From: Bacillota bacterium
GTDB taxonomy: Bacteria; Bacillota; Clostridia; Lachnospirales; Lachnospiraceae
NCBI GenBank assembly: GCA_023386815.1
Contig: JAEWIZ010000023.1
Location: forward strand, 143,609-207,608
DNA length: 64,000 nucleotides
Direction of reading: 5' to 3'
Under the pieces are notes generated by a model. That model worked only from the letters and a program-made list of their open reading frames with translations, made no database searches and had not been told where the DNA came from. This document shows positions 18,900 to 28,195 of the stretch, piece after piece. A program made the translations under genes and the position numbers. How positions within the stretch are numbered: the first letter of the stretch is position 1; the number at the start of each line of letters is the position of its first letter.

Positions 18900-20720
18900 A
18901 TGAGATATCATAAACTTCAAACAAAGTTCTTTTTTGCATATTTTGTACTCGTTGTACTTATTCTATTATTTTTTAGCATATTTTTTTATAAGAACATTTC
19001 TGACCAACTGATTACCAGAGGCTTGGATTCTCTCTTCACTCTTAACAGCTCCTTTGAGGATCAGATTGATTCTGTTATAGCAGATATGGACGCAGTCTCC
19101 ATTAATATCAACTATAGTAGTTTGGTAAAAGAAAAGCTGGATTCTTCCTTTCATTTGGATACTTCCAGAAATTCGCTTAAAAGTCTGGCAAGCCTTTTTG
19201 TGACTATTAATGGTGCTGATATTAAAGTAGACCAGATGTATCTATATGATTTGAGCGGTAATATTTTAAAGGTCGGCATAAAAAACAATACCAATCAAAT
19301 AGAAAAGATAGATATCGCTACCCTCCCTTGGTGGAACCAGGTAATGGCTTTGGACGGAAAAAAATTAATTAGCAACGCTTATTATTCCTCTGCCCTATCT
19401 ACTTCCTATAAATATTCAGATTACTACATCTCCGTTTACCGAACCTTTGAAAATCAATTTAGCACAGTAGTCGGAGCTGTTGAAACCGTGAAACGCTGTA
19501 AAACCATATTTAAATCCTTTAATCATTATAATAAAACAACAGAGGATCCCGCCAGTATCTACATCTATGCTTCGGACGGTTCCTTAATCTATCCTTATAA
19601 TTTATCCGATGAGGAAAAAGATGCCATATTTGATTATTCCTCATTTACCAGCAAAAATGCCGGAACCACTGATATTATCAATGAAATCACCGGTCAGAAG
19701 GAATATCTTGCCTTTAGTCATTCGGCTTATACCGATTGGACGTATGTTACTGTACAACCGGAGAGCTATATATTAAAGCCTGTTAACCGTTTACTCAATA
19801 TTTTACTTTTGTTTACGCTCGGATTACTGCTTGCCTCACTGGTCGTTTCCTATTGTTTATCAAGAAGCCTGACAAAACCCGTCACACACCTGAAGCAAAT
19901 TGTCCAGCGAATTGAGATCGAAACTTTGGGTAAGGAACATACTACCGATTATCCCATGCCCTATATCGAGCTTCATGAATTATATACAGCTTTCCAGCAT
20001 ATGAGTGAAAAGCTTAAGGTTTCCATGAATGAATTAATTGATTCCAGACAGCAGGAATTAAAATCCCGAACCTTGGCACTACAGTCACAGGTAAATCCTC
20101 ATTTTTATTATAATACTCTGTATAGTATTATTCTCCTTGCAGAGAATGACCAATCAAAGGAAGTAATTATGGTCTGCCGTAATCTCTCCAACATGATGCG
20201 CTATATTACAGATACGAATCAGCCAAATGTCAGCATTCGTTCGGAGATTGATTATCTCCAGAAATATCTCTACTGTATGAAGGTAAGATATCAATCCAGT
20301 TTGAGCTATTCCATTGATGTTGACGATATTCTCCTTGACTTAGCAGTACCCAAGCTAATCATTCAACCCCTCGTTGAAAATGCACTCAAATACGGCACCA
20401 GCTGTGCACCCCCTTGGAGTATCTCTATTGTTGGACGAGTGTACGATACCTATTGGCAAATTGATGTTATTGATTCCGGTACCGGCTTTACCGATGAGGC
20501 GATAGAAACAATTGCCAGTCGAATCAAAGATGTGAATAATAATCCAGGCATGCCGGAAATGCGGATTAACGGACTTGGCATCATTAACGTATATTTACGT
20601 TGGAAGATATTCTGTCAGGATACGATGATATTCAACTATGGTAATACAGCAGAAGGTCACGGAGTGATGTCCATCGGTCAGAGAATATCATTACCTAGAG
20701 AGGAGAAAGAAGAACTATGA
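18900..20720 (+). CDS. YesM-type sensor histidine kinase
   Basis: 606 residues. Membrane helix at about 9-30, an extracytoplasmic sensor of about 265 residues, a second helix at about 297-318, a HAMP linker, then a His_kinase domain (PF06580) with LQSQVNPHFYYNTLY where His401 is the phosphorylation site, and an ATPase domain with PLVENALKYG, DSGTGF and GLGIINV. This is the YesM/LytS-like class that senses extracellular sugars or binding proteins and pairs with AraC-type regulators. It ends in an ATGA overlap with the response-regulator gene. Divergence from the ABC importer suggests that operon is the target. The ribosome binding site (AAAGG) is somewhat distant from the ATG. Confidence 0.95.
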   Translation: MRYHKLQTKFFFAYFVLVVLILLFFSIFFYKNISDQLITRGLDSLFTLNSSFEDQIDSVIADMDAVSININYSSLVKEKLDSSFHLDTSRNSLKSLASLFVTINGADIKVDQMYLYDLSGNILKVGIKNNTNQIEKIDIATLPWWNQVMALDGKKLISNAYYSSALSTSYKYSDYYISVYRTFENQFSTVVGAVETVKRCKTIFKSFNHYNKTTEDPASIYIYASDGSLIYPYNLSDEEKDAIFDYSSFTSKNAGTTDIINEITGQKEYLAFSHSAYTDWTYVTVQPESYILKPVNRLLNILLLFTLGLLLASLVVSYCLSRSLTKPVTHLKQIVQRIEIETLGKEHTTDYPMPYIELHELYTAFQHMSEKLKVSMNELIDSRQQELKSRTLALQSQVNPHFYYNTLYSIILLAENDQSKEVIMVCRNLSNMMRYITDTNQPNVSIRSEIDYLQKYLYCMKVRYQSSLSYSIDVDDILLDLAVPKLIIQPLVENALKYGTSCAPPWSISIVGRVYDTYWQIDVIDSGTGFTDEAIETIASRIKDVNNNPGMPEMRINGLGIINVYLRWKIFCQDTMIFNYGNTAEGHGVMSIGQRISLPREEKEEL

Positions 20721-21466
20721 AATATACCGCTATTGTAGCAGAGGATGAGGAATTATTGCTTCATGGTCTGGTAAAGAAAATTGAAAACATGAATGTGAAT
20801 TTCAAGGTAATTGGTGAGGCGCAGACTGGTTTACAAGCATATGAGCTGGTGAAAGAGCTTTCACCAGACCTCGTTATTACTGATATTCGAATGCCTGAGA
20901 TGGACGGTATTACTTTACTTCAAAAAGTCAGAGAAAAATACCCTGCCATGAATTTTATAATTACCAGTGGTTATTCCGATTTTGAATATGCGAAAAGCGC
21001 AATTCACCTGCAGGTCAGTGAATATCTGCTAAAACCCATAGATCCCGATGAGCTAAAGGATGCATTAATAAAACTTAAAAATAAATATGAGCTTCAACAG
21101 AGCTCCTTTAACGATATTTTTAATTCCTCAACAGCCCACAATACTCCTACGCAGATTGCTTCACTTTTAAAGGATTATCTAATTCAGAATTTTAATCAGG
21201 ATGTGAACTTTAACCTGATTGCAAATAATATGAATTATAGCCCTGGTTATCTAACTAAGATATTTTATGCCTGTTATAATTGTAGCCCATCCAAATATCT
21301 GATCTCCTTGCGTATTCAAAGAGCTCAGTATCTCTTATCCCATCACCCGGAATTGACCATCCGTCAAATCGGGGAGAGCATCGGGTATTGTGACCAAGGC
21401 TATTTTAGCCGAATATTTAAAAAACAGACGGGGTTAAGCCCGTTGGAATATAAGGACAGAGTGTAA
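20717..21466 (+). CDS. YesN-type response regulator with AraC DNA-binding domain
   Basis: 249 residues. Receiver domain at 1-120 with acidic pocket AEDEE, phospho-acceptor Asp56 (VITDIRMPEMDG), switch Thr/Ser in FIITSGYSDF and Lys in YLLKPID. A short linker leads to a C-terminal AraC/XylS double helix-turn-helix (IANNMNYSPGYLTKIF and IGESIGYCDQGYFSRIFKKQTG). Partner of the kinase it overlaps by 4 bp. Predicted to activate the divergent sugar-import operon. It is shorter than most YesN proteins (about 500 residues) because the middle domain is missing. Confidence 0.95.
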   Translation: MKYTAIVAEDEELLLHGLVKKIENMNVNFKVIGEAQTGLQAYELVKELSPDLVITDIRMPEMDGITLLQKVREKYPAMNFIITSGYSDFEYAKSAIHLQVSEYLLKPIDPDELKDALIKLKNKYELQQSSFNDIFNSSTAHNTPTQIASLLKDYLIQNFNQDVNFNLIANNMNYSPGYLTKIFYACYNCSPSKYLISLRIQRAQYLLSHHPELTIRQIGESIGYCDQGYFSRIFKKQTGLSPLEYKDRV

Positions 21467-21477
21467 TAAAATAAGTT

Positions 21478-21536
21478 AATAGAGCTATCTTGAAAGCATA
21501 TGACGAACTAAGTTTTCAAGATAGCTCTATTTTTTG
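21478..21536 (+). terminator. Terminator of the two-component operon
   Basis: Perfect 18-bp stem (AATAGAGCTATCTTGAAA and its complement at 21514-21531) followed by TTTTTT. It begins 11 bp after the response-regulator stop. Confidence 0.92.
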
Positions 21537-21640
21537 TCTTTTCTTTCTAGGAAAATTCCTGAAATTAAGGAACTATCTGTTATTAATTTTCGTCTAACGT
21601 GTAGAAACAAAATATTATTTATAAAAAGGAGGCATTTGAT

Positions 21641-23158
21641 ATGAAGAAATTTTATTCATTCATTATTATGGTTTTCGTATTCACCTTACTAACAAGCACG
21701 ACCGCATTTGCCAGTAGTGCAAAATCCAATATTAAAGTAACTGTAAATAATAAAACAGTGCAGTCTAATGTTAAGCCTTATATAAAAGGTAACGATGTTA
21801 TGGTACCTTTACAGCAAACAGCGCAGTCTTTAGGTGCTAAAGTTACCTGGAATAAGAAAAGTAAAACAGCTTGGGTTAATCTTGATCTAATGCGAATTGA
21901 AATAACGGTAGGAAAAAATGAGTTTTATATTCATAGAGATGCTGACTTTTCAGGCATTCCTCAAGTAGTAAAATTAAGCACTCCAATCGTGAGGATTAAG
22001 AACAAAATTGTAGTTCCAGCGATTGAATTCTTCGGTAGTATGGGTATGTCGGTTACTTGGAATAGCGAAAAGCGTGTCTTAATAATTTCAAGTAATCCTT
22101 TGTCGGATTGTGATTTATCAAAAGAGATCCCTTATACTGTAATCACAAAAGATGATATTTCAAATATCAAAGAGGTAAGTAAATGGTACAGCAAGAATTA
22201 TCAGAAAGCAGGTGTCAACTATTTTAAATATAAAGACACCATGTATGTGCTCATAGGTGCCGGCAAAAAACCTACCGGCGGTTATACTGTTACCATCAAT
22301 AAAATTTCATATGCTTCTAAAACATCCGCATATGTAACTGGGTATGTTAAAAAACCTGCACCTGATATGATGGTTACACAAGTTGAAACATATCCAAGCG
22401 CTCTCATTAAAATTACAGGTCACAAAAATTTGAAAACCGTTAAGGGCACAGTGTCAGAAATAATTGTTGATACCATACCTAGTGAAGTTGTTTATGAAAA
22501 GCTTCCTTCTGATTTTGTCAAAGGAAATGAAAGCTTGATGACCTGGTATAATGAGAATAATATGAAACCAGGAATTAGCTATAAAAGGGACGGCGAATAT
22601 GTTTATGTACTCATCGGCGCAGGCGAGAAACCAACTGGGGGATATACGATACAAATTGATAACGTATTTTATAGCTCTGTCGATACTGTATCAATAAGTG
22701 CAAGAGTAAACCCTCCCGCAGACAATGTCAGAGTTATGATGATGATTACTTATCCATCTACACTAATCAGGTTTAAATCAGATACAGTAAAAACTGTTAT
22801 TGGTGATATCATACATGTTAATCCTTCCGATAAGGAAAAGTGGGTGACTATGGATTCGACTACAGTATCAAAAATGGAATTATATAGCCTGGATAACGTA
22901 AAGATTAAAGATATTACTGGTTCAGACAGCAAAGCGATTATGGCATCATTTACAGAATCGATTATTGATCCAAATCCCTATGTTAAAATGATTGCTGGAA
23001 ATGTCCTGAAAGTGACTATGAAGGATGGTTATATTCTCACCTTTACAAGCTACGGCTCAAAGACTAACGTTATCGTAAACTTTGTAAAAGATGATGACGC
23101 GAGAACCTATCATCTTGTTGCTCCTGCGATTGCAGAGATTCTACTAAGAAACAATTAA
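21641..23158 (+). CDS. Secreted protein with copper-amine-oxidase-N domain and two PrcB-type domains
   Basis: 505 residues. Signal peptide at 1-25 (ending TTAFASS). Residues 28-150 match the copper amine oxidase N-terminal-like domain (PF07833), a common wall-associated module in Clostridia. Two PrcB_C-like domains (PF14343) follow, each marked by the same core: YVLIGAGKKPTGGYTVTI near 205 and YVLIGAGEKPTGGYTIQI near 330. The last 110 residues match nothing I recognise. PrcB-like domains are associated with protease partners elsewhere; no protease gene is adjacent. An AAGGAGG site precedes the ATG. Its location within the sugar locus may be incidental. Confidence 0.82.
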   Translation: MKKFYSFIIMVFVFTLLTSTTAFASSAKSNIKVTVNNKTVQSNVKPYIKGNDVMVPLQQTAQSLGAKVTWNKKSKTAWVNLDLMRIEITVGKNEFYIHRDADFSGIPQVVKLSTPIVRIKNKIVVPAIEFFGSMGMSVTWNSEKRVLIISSNPLSDCDLSKEIPYTVITKDDISNIKEVSKWYSKNYQKAGVNYFKYKDTMYVLIGAGKKPTGGYTVTINKISYASKTSAYVTGYVKKPAPDMMVTQVETYPSALIKITGHKNLKTVKGTVSEIIVDTIPSEVVYEKLPSDFVKGNESLMTWYNENNMKPGISYKRDGEYVYVLIGAGEKPTGGYTIQIDNVFYSSVDTVSISARVNPPADNVRVMMMITYPSTLIRFKSDTVKTVIGDIIHVNPSDKEKWVTMDSTTVSKMELYSLDNVKIKDITGSDSKAIMASFTESIIDPNPYVKMIAGNVLKVTMKDGYILTFTSYGSKTNVIVNFVKDDDARTYHLVAPAIAEILLRNN

Positions 23159-23181
23159 GTGAATAGCCCTTACCTATTTTC

Positions 23182-23213
23182 AAAGCTGTATCGATTATTC
23201 GGTGCAGCTTTTT
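23182..23213 (+). terminator. Weak terminator after the PrcB-domain gene
   Basis: Seven-bp stem AAAGCTG / CAGCTTT around CGATTATTCG-containing loop sequence, followed by a short T run; it starts 24 bp past the stop codon. Confidence 0.5.
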
Positions 23214-23297
23214 AAGGCTTTATTTAACACTTGATCAATCTTTCTTAATAACACTTAGCTCCAATCAAAACCCGGTTCTATAATAAAACAAAGTTTT

Positions 23298-23328
23298 AGG
23301 GGCTGCACATACAGCCCCTTAGGTTTTT
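23298..23328. terminator. Candidate terminator between convergent genes
   Basis: Eight-bp stem AGGGGCTG / CAGCCCCT with a 6-nt loop, followed on the plus strand by TTAGGTTTTT and on the minus strand by AAAACTTTGTTTT. It lies between the convergent PrcB-domain and URO-D-fold genes and may serve either. Confidence 0.55.
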
Positions 23329-23389
23329 AATAATATCTTCTTTTTATATACTTTAATTTATATATAAGTAAATTCATGTGCCGATGATT

Positions 23390-24538
23390 TTATTTTAAAA
23401 TACCCTTTTCTTTTAATTCTCTTACATAGCTTCCTTCAATATCACACCAATTTTTCTCGGCATAATCCATCAATTTCGTTGCCTGTTCCATTGACATTGG
23501 ATTAAAATATAAGAACAGTGCATTGGTTCCATATCTTGCGATAAGCTTATCAAGACGTTCAATCCATTCTTCAACCTCTCCGGTGTATACCTTTACCCAG
23601 AGGCCTTTTCCTGCTGCCACTGCCTTATCATAGATCTGATACCATTCTTCAATGGTACCGTCTGGGCCATGATCACCACTAGTCCACTGAAGTGCATCGA
23701 TTGCTTCTACTTCCATCAAGGCATCCATGTGCTTGATTGCATCAGGACCATCCAAATGGTAAATGATATGATCCAGTCCCTTTGCCTGTTTGATTAAGGA
23801 TTCCTTAATAAACTCATGGAAGTTATCCGGTGACATCATGGCTGAGAAATCGCATTGCAGCTTTACAGTTTTACCAGGTCCCCAGATTTGGAATACCGTA
23901 TAGCAGCTAGCTCCGTTCTCATCCTTTACGATATCATAGAAGGTATCATAATATTTCTGATATAAATTAGTAACCTGTTCAATACGGCGAGTAATTTCCT
24001 CTGGTTCGTCAATCATATCAAAGATTGTATTCTGTGCACCTCTCATAGAAGCTAGAACATCAATATTCTCCATAATATCAGGGATACCGATTAAGAAGTC
24101 ATCTCCTGCCAGTTCTTTTACCCTTTTGAACAGTTCCACATGTTGCTTAAACCATTTGTTGTCAGGATCAAATTCCAGGTCTTTATAATCCAACCAGTCC
24201 TCAACACACTCTTCAAACCATACGGTATCCTCATTAAAGACAATCTCACTGCCTAAATATCCTGCCATGGATCCAGGTCCAAAGTCTAAGCTTATATTCG
24301 GGAAGCTTTCTCCCATGAATTCATGAGTCTCACAGAAATAACGGAAGCGCTCTACCATTCTTTCTGCATCCTGATATTTATCGAACATGCTCTTTGGCTT
24401 TAACTCTTCTTCACGGGCAAGGTCACGTGCCTCTTCCTTCAAAGCCCAGACGCACATTAAAGGTCTGCCTGTATTCTGTCTCTTCCAATAGCTCTCCCAT
24501 TTCTGTTTTGTTTCTTCCCAATTCTTTTTGTATAACAT
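23390..24538 (-). CDS. Uroporphyrinogen decarboxylase-fold protein of unknown substrate
   Basis: 382 residues, a cytoplasmic (beta/alpha)8 protein of the URO-D superfamily that also holds corrinoid methyltransferases (MtaA/CmuA). It is not a true HemE: the substrate Arg-rich N-terminal motif is absent and no haem genes are near. Recognisable parts are LDFGPGSMAGYLGSE, MSPDNFHEFIKESLIKQ, IIYHLDGPDAIKH and ALQWTSGDHGPDGT. Homologues recur in sugar-utilisation loci of Lachnospiraceae, often named trimethylamine corrinoid protein; the function is not established. The start has AAGGAGGT eight bases upstream. It follows GH31 in the same direction, separated by 258 bp with a terminator-like hairpin. 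Confidence 0.75.
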   Translation of the reverse strand: MLYKKNWEETKQKWESYWKRQNTGRPLMCVWALKEEARDLAREEELKPKSMFDKYQDAERMVERFRYFCETHEFMGESFPNISLDFGPGSMAGYLGSEIVFNEDTVWFEECVEDWLDYKDLEFDPDNKWFKQHVELFKRVKELAGDDFLIGIPDIMENIDVLASMRGAQNTIFDMIDEPEEITRRIEQVTNLYQKYYDTFYDIVKDENGASCYTVFQIWGPGKTVKLQCDFSAMMSPDNFHEFIKESLIKQAKGLDHIIYHLDGPDAIKHMDALMEVEAIDALQWTSGDHGPDGTIEEWYQIYDKAVAAGKGLWVKVYTGEVEEWIERLDKLIARYGTNALFLYFNPMSMEQATKLMDYAEKNWCDIEGSYVRELKEKGILK

Positions 24539-24681
24539 TTCTTGCTACCTCCTTGATTAATCTCTGTTACTTTACAACTAAATTATTACCTGCCGGCTCT
24601 TCCATAGGTATTTAACCAATTTAAACAATTCCAACAGCCAGCTTAATTAAATACCATTATTAGCTTATATTTCATTAACTA

Positions 24682-24750
24682 AAAATAGCCACATTCTAAA
24701 CTTTAAATACTAAATCCATATCTTAAGACTATGAACCCCATGGCTATTTT
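24682..24750 (-). terminator. Long-loop terminator downstream of the GH31 gene
   Basis: Ten-bp perfect stem AAAATAGCCA / TGGCTATTTT enclosing about 49 nt, followed on the minus strand by a T run. It lies 46 bp past the GH31 stop and may be only partial, letting some transcription enter the URO-D-fold gene. Confidence 0.5.
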
Positions 24751-24796
24751 AAATGCTTCTAAATCCTAGGTCATTTTATAAAATTCAGCTCTGGTA

Positions 24797-27169
24797 TTAT
24801 TTTGTTACTTTTAAGATTTCATACCTACGTTGAATCATACCAGGAAAACTACCGCGTGGATCTTCAATCACTAAGTTCTGTTCCTGATCCACCCATTTTA
24901 AACTTGTTACAGCATATTCGCCCTGCTCATAACCATAGTTATTTCCTGCATCCTCGTAGATTTCAAATGCTGCATCCTTACCGCAATACACTTTAAGTAC
25001 AATTGGTGCCTCTGGCACCTCATCCACATACAGCATTGCCTGTGTGGTCGGTAATATACTTCCTTCCTTTACATAGAGAGGAATTTTATCAATTGGAGCA
25101 TCTGCCTGAATTTTCTGTCCACCCTCGTAATACTGGTTCGTCCAATAGTCATACCAACCGTTTCCTTCCGGCAGATATACTTCTCTTGCTTTTGCATCAT
25201 CCAAAGGAAGAGCATCTTTTCCATAATACATCGGCTTTGTTACCGGGCAAACCATTAAGCTATCTCCGAACAAGTATTGATCTTCAATCGTTCTAGCTTT
25301 CTTATCATTGGCATAGTCAAAGGCAAGCATCCGAAGCATAGTTGCATCATCCTTCCAAACCTTTGCTGCAGTTGAATATATGTATGGCATCAGTTGATAA
25401 CGAAGCTGGTTTGTCTTAATTAGAGACTCATAGAACATCTCCCCTGCCGCTTCAAACTTCCACATCTCTCTTCTAAAATCCGTACCATGGCTTCTAAAGA
25501 TCGGAAGAAAACATCCAAATTGGAACCATCGGGTAAATAGTTCGCCGTAAGCAGGATCTTCATAGCCCTTCTCATATTCACCATTCCAAAACCATTGCAC
25601 ACCTTTTTTCACAAAGAAGGCTCCAATATCTAAGGTCCAATAAGGGATACCGCTAGCGCAGAAATTCAAGCCTGCTACAATCTGTTTCTTTAGTGTATTC
25701 CAGCTTGCTGCAATATCGCCGGACCAGAGTATTGCACCATAGCGCTGCTGTCCTGTATATCCGTTTCGGGTTAAGTTAACTACTCTCTTCTCCTGCGTTG
25801 TCTCTCTCTGACCTTCATAAATAGCTCTTGCATGATAAAGACCATAGGAATTAGTTAACTGCGCCGGGATATACTGACTGCAGGTATCGTAAAATTCCTG
25901 ATACATTGTGGTTGGCTCCGGTTTACCAATATGATTCCATTCCGGTGTAAATGGTTCACTGGAATCACACCACCAGGCATCCAATCCATGGCTAAATAAG
26001 CCTTCCTTTGCCTGCTTCCAATATAGCTTTCTGCCTTCCTCCCGATAAGGATCATAAATACTGCTGGCTTGCAGTAATAACTTATGTTCTGCAAATTCCT
26101 TATAATTGTCGCTTTCCTTACTCATATTTGGCCAAACAGATATCATAAGGTTTGCATGGTTCTCATGTAACTGTCTCATCATATCGCTGGGATCAGCAAA
26201 ACGGGATCTGTCAAAGGTTTTCTGCCCCCATAGTTCTCCTTCCCAGGACCACCAGTCAAGAACAATACAGTCAAGTCCAATCTTCCTGTCCCTATGTTCC
26301 TGAACGATCTCGCAAATCTCCTGGGCTGTCTCATATCTCTCCTGGGACTGCATAAAACCAAAAGCCCATTTTGGAAGCATGGTCGCTTTTCCTGTTAACA
26401 AACGGTATCCACGGATGACACCATCCAATGAGCCACCATAGATAAAATAGTGATCCATCTCATAGTCGGCCTCCGTATATAGATAAGAACCATATCTTGT
26501 ATCATTAAAAATCATCGGACTATAGGTATCTACCAGAATTCCATATCCCAGGCTTGAGACTAACATCGGTATAGCAATCTTTAAATTTGCCTGATGAAGA
26601 TACTGGGTGGTTCCCCTTAGATTCAAATAGCCTTCTTCCTGCTGACCTAAACCATACAGAGCTTCATCCTCCTGCCAGTCCAGATACAATCTTGTTTTAT
26701 ACAGCTTCTGATCGAACACCTTTGCTGCATCTTTTACTACTTCCTTAATTCCATCTGGGGTTACGATTCGTTCGATCTTCGTATTCTCATCTACAACAGT
26801 TCGGTAAGAATCAAAATCTTCTAAATTCCTACTTTCGCATTCACGTTCCGCCAAGAGAAGGTTATTGTTACTGTCATAATAACGTATGGACGCTTTCGCC
26901 CGATCAATAATCAAATACAGCTTACTTGTAGATAACTTGATTTGACCTTCCGTTTCCTCATAAGTCCAATCTGAGCAGCGATCGTTAAAGATAACTCCTG
27001 GCTTTTCTGCATCAGAAAAATTCTCTCTCTGTGTATAAACGATACGAATAATTTCCGATGTTTTAGGTTCCAGCTTCAGCATTGCATTTTCTGACTTTAA
27101 AATCAGTGCATCGTTAATCCGAGTCACCTCAAGAATCCTGTTATCCGGTCTTTTTATAACATCTAGCAT
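24797..27169 (-). CDS. Glycoside hydrolase family 31 (alpha-xylosidase/alpha-glucosidase type)
   Basis: 790 residues without signal peptide, so cytoplasmic. GH31 layout: N-terminal beta-sandwich (1-255), catalytic barrel with LPKWAFGFMQSQERY, nucleophile D402 in GLDAWWCDSSEP, general acid D485 in LWSGDIAASW, then RSHGTDFRREMW, and distal beta domains with a DUF5110-like end. The family retains alpha-anomeric configuration and removes terminal alpha-xylose, glucose or galactose. The WWCDSSEP form is closer to alpha-xylosidase YicI-like enzymes than to alpha-glucosidases, which with a GH95 fucosidase nearby hints at xyloglucan side chains. Substrate choice is inference. Confidence 0.88.
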   Translation of the reverse strand: MLDVIKRPDNRILEVTRINDALILKSENAMLKLEPKTSEIIRIVYTQRENFSDAEKPGVIFNDRCSDWTYEETEGQIKLSTSKLYLIIDRAKASIRYYDSNNNLLLAERECESRNLEDFDSYRTVVDENTKIERIVTPDGIKEVVKDAAKVFDQKLYKTRLYLDWQEDEALYGLGQQEEGYLNLRGTTQYLHQANLKIAIPMLVSSLGYGILVDTYSPMIFNDTRYGSYLYTEADYEMDHYFIYGGSLDGVIRGYRLLTGKATMLPKWAFGFMQSQERYETAQEICEIVQEHRDRKIGLDCIVLDWWSWEGELWGQKTFDRSRFADPSDMMRQLHENHANLMISVWPNMSKESDNYKEFAEHKLLLQASSIYDPYREEGRKLYWKQAKEGLFSHGLDAWWCDSSEPFTPEWNHIGKPEPTTMYQEFYDTCSQYIPAQLTNSYGLYHARAIYEGQRETTQEKRVVNLTRNGYTGQQRYGAILWSGDIAASWNTLKKQIVAGLNFCASGIPYWTLDIGAFFVKKGVQWFWNGEYEKGYEDPAYGELFTRWFQFGCFLPIFRSHGTDFRREMWKFEAAGEMFYESLIKTNQLRYQLMPYIYSTAAKVWKDDATMLRMLAFDYANDKKARTIEDQYLFGDSLMVCPVTKPMYYGKDALPLDDAKAREVYLPEGNGWYDYWTNQYYEGGQKIQADAPIDKIPLYVKEGSILPTTQAMLYVDEVPEAPIVLKVYCGKDAAFEIYEDAGNNYGYEQGEYAVTSLKWVDQEQNLVIEDPRGSFPGMIQRRYEILKVTK

Positions 27170-27403
27170 CTTAACTCCTATTCCTGCACATAATCTAGTA
27201 CATGTTTTTTATAAGGTTCAACGTAAAGCTTTTAACTGATTTCCTATATCAATCCAAATTTAACAATAAAGTTTTTTGACTATACTAATTCTTATTTTTT
27301 TTGGCTGCCATATTCAGCTCTATTACCTTCGACCTAATTATAGCAGCCCTATCTTTCATGATATCTAAATCACCTTGTTTGATTCCGCTTATTTCTGTGA
27401 AAC

Positions 27404-27844
27404 TTATTCCACTACTACGCCTTTTTGAAGCATAATATTTGCATAAAGTGCTTTTTCACCGGTTGCTATGATTGCATATGCTGTCTTAGCTTCCTCATAG
27501 AAAGCAAATCGTTCTATCTGTCCGATCGCTTTTGCTCCTCTTGTGTCATATTTACCGACGATTTCCTGATATACATCCCAGATTGGTGTTTCCACCGTAT
27601 CTCCTGGCATTACCTCCATCAAGGAAACAGGCTGATCTTTATAGGTGTCCAGTGGAAACAGACGTAAAATTGCATCCAGAATTTCCGGAACCCCATGGCC
27701 GTCACAGCGAATCACAATTGCATTTTTCCCCATAGATTCTGCAGGAAAATTACCATCAGCAATAATAAGTCTATCACTATGTCCCATTTCACATAAAACT
27801 TTTAATAATTCCGGTGATAAAATTTGCGGTATACCTTTTAACAT
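27404..27844 (-). CDS. fucU: RbsD/FucU-family sugar mutarotase (L-fucose mutarotase type)
   Basis: 146 residues, the length of FucU (about 140). It interconverts alpha and beta anomers of L-fucose so the beta form reaches later enzymes. Family motifs are present: PELLKVLCEMGHSDRLIIADGNFP, with the catalytic His in GHSD, the central EVMPGD, and the C-terminal Y-A-x-I-A-TGE...YANIMLQKG. FucU rather than RbsD is preferred because of ERFAFYEEAKTAYAIIATGE and the GH95 fucosidase in the same locus, but ribose pyranase activity is not excluded. GGGGG precedes the ATG. It is the first gene of a fucU - GH31 - URO-D string. Confidence 0.88.
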   Translation of the reverse strand: MLKGIPQILSPELLKVLCEMGHSDRLIIADGNFPAESMGKNAIVIRCDGHGVPEILDAILRLFPLDTYKDQPVSLMEVMPGDTVETPIWDVYQEIVGKYDTRGAKAIGQIERFAFYEEAKTAYAIIATGEKALYANIMLQKGVVVE

Positions 27845-27897
27845 TTTTGCCCCCTATTTATTTACATTTTCATGTGTTTAATTTAGCTTATATGTAT

Positions 27898-27925
27898 AGT
27901 ATAATGGTTATTTTAAGATAATCAA
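27898..27925 (-). promoter_or_regulatory. Sigma-A-type promoter of fucU
   Basis: Read on the minus strand: -35 TTGATT (27920-27925), 16-bp spacer, -10 TATACT (27898-27903). Transcription would start near 27891, about 47 nt before the fucU ATG. The rest of the 350-bp gap to 28196 shows only AT-rich sequence and the plus-strand promoter described next. Confidence 0.6.
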
Positions 27926-28132
27926 TGGTTATATTTCCGAACGTAGGATAGTATATTAAAATCTTAAAATTGTATATAACGTAATAATATTTATATTAGG
28001 ATTGTATTTATCTCACAATTTTGTTTGGCGGTAAATTCTCGTTTATTTAATTTAATATGGGTACATCCCAATGCACATCATCCATTTTCCTCCTTGATTA
28101 ACGATATCTTTTGATTTATCATAAAATTTGTA

Positions 28133-28161
28133 TTGATAAATGTAACTTATTGGTATATGTT
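28133..28161 (+). promoter_or_regulatory. Candidate promoter for the small-membrane-protein cassette
   Basis: -35 TTGATA (28133-28138), 17-bp spacer, -10 TATGTT (28156-28161), about 35 bp before the ATG at 28196. Confidence 0.5.
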
Positions 28162-28195
28162 TATAGATATTATCGTAAAAAAGGATGGATCTGGT

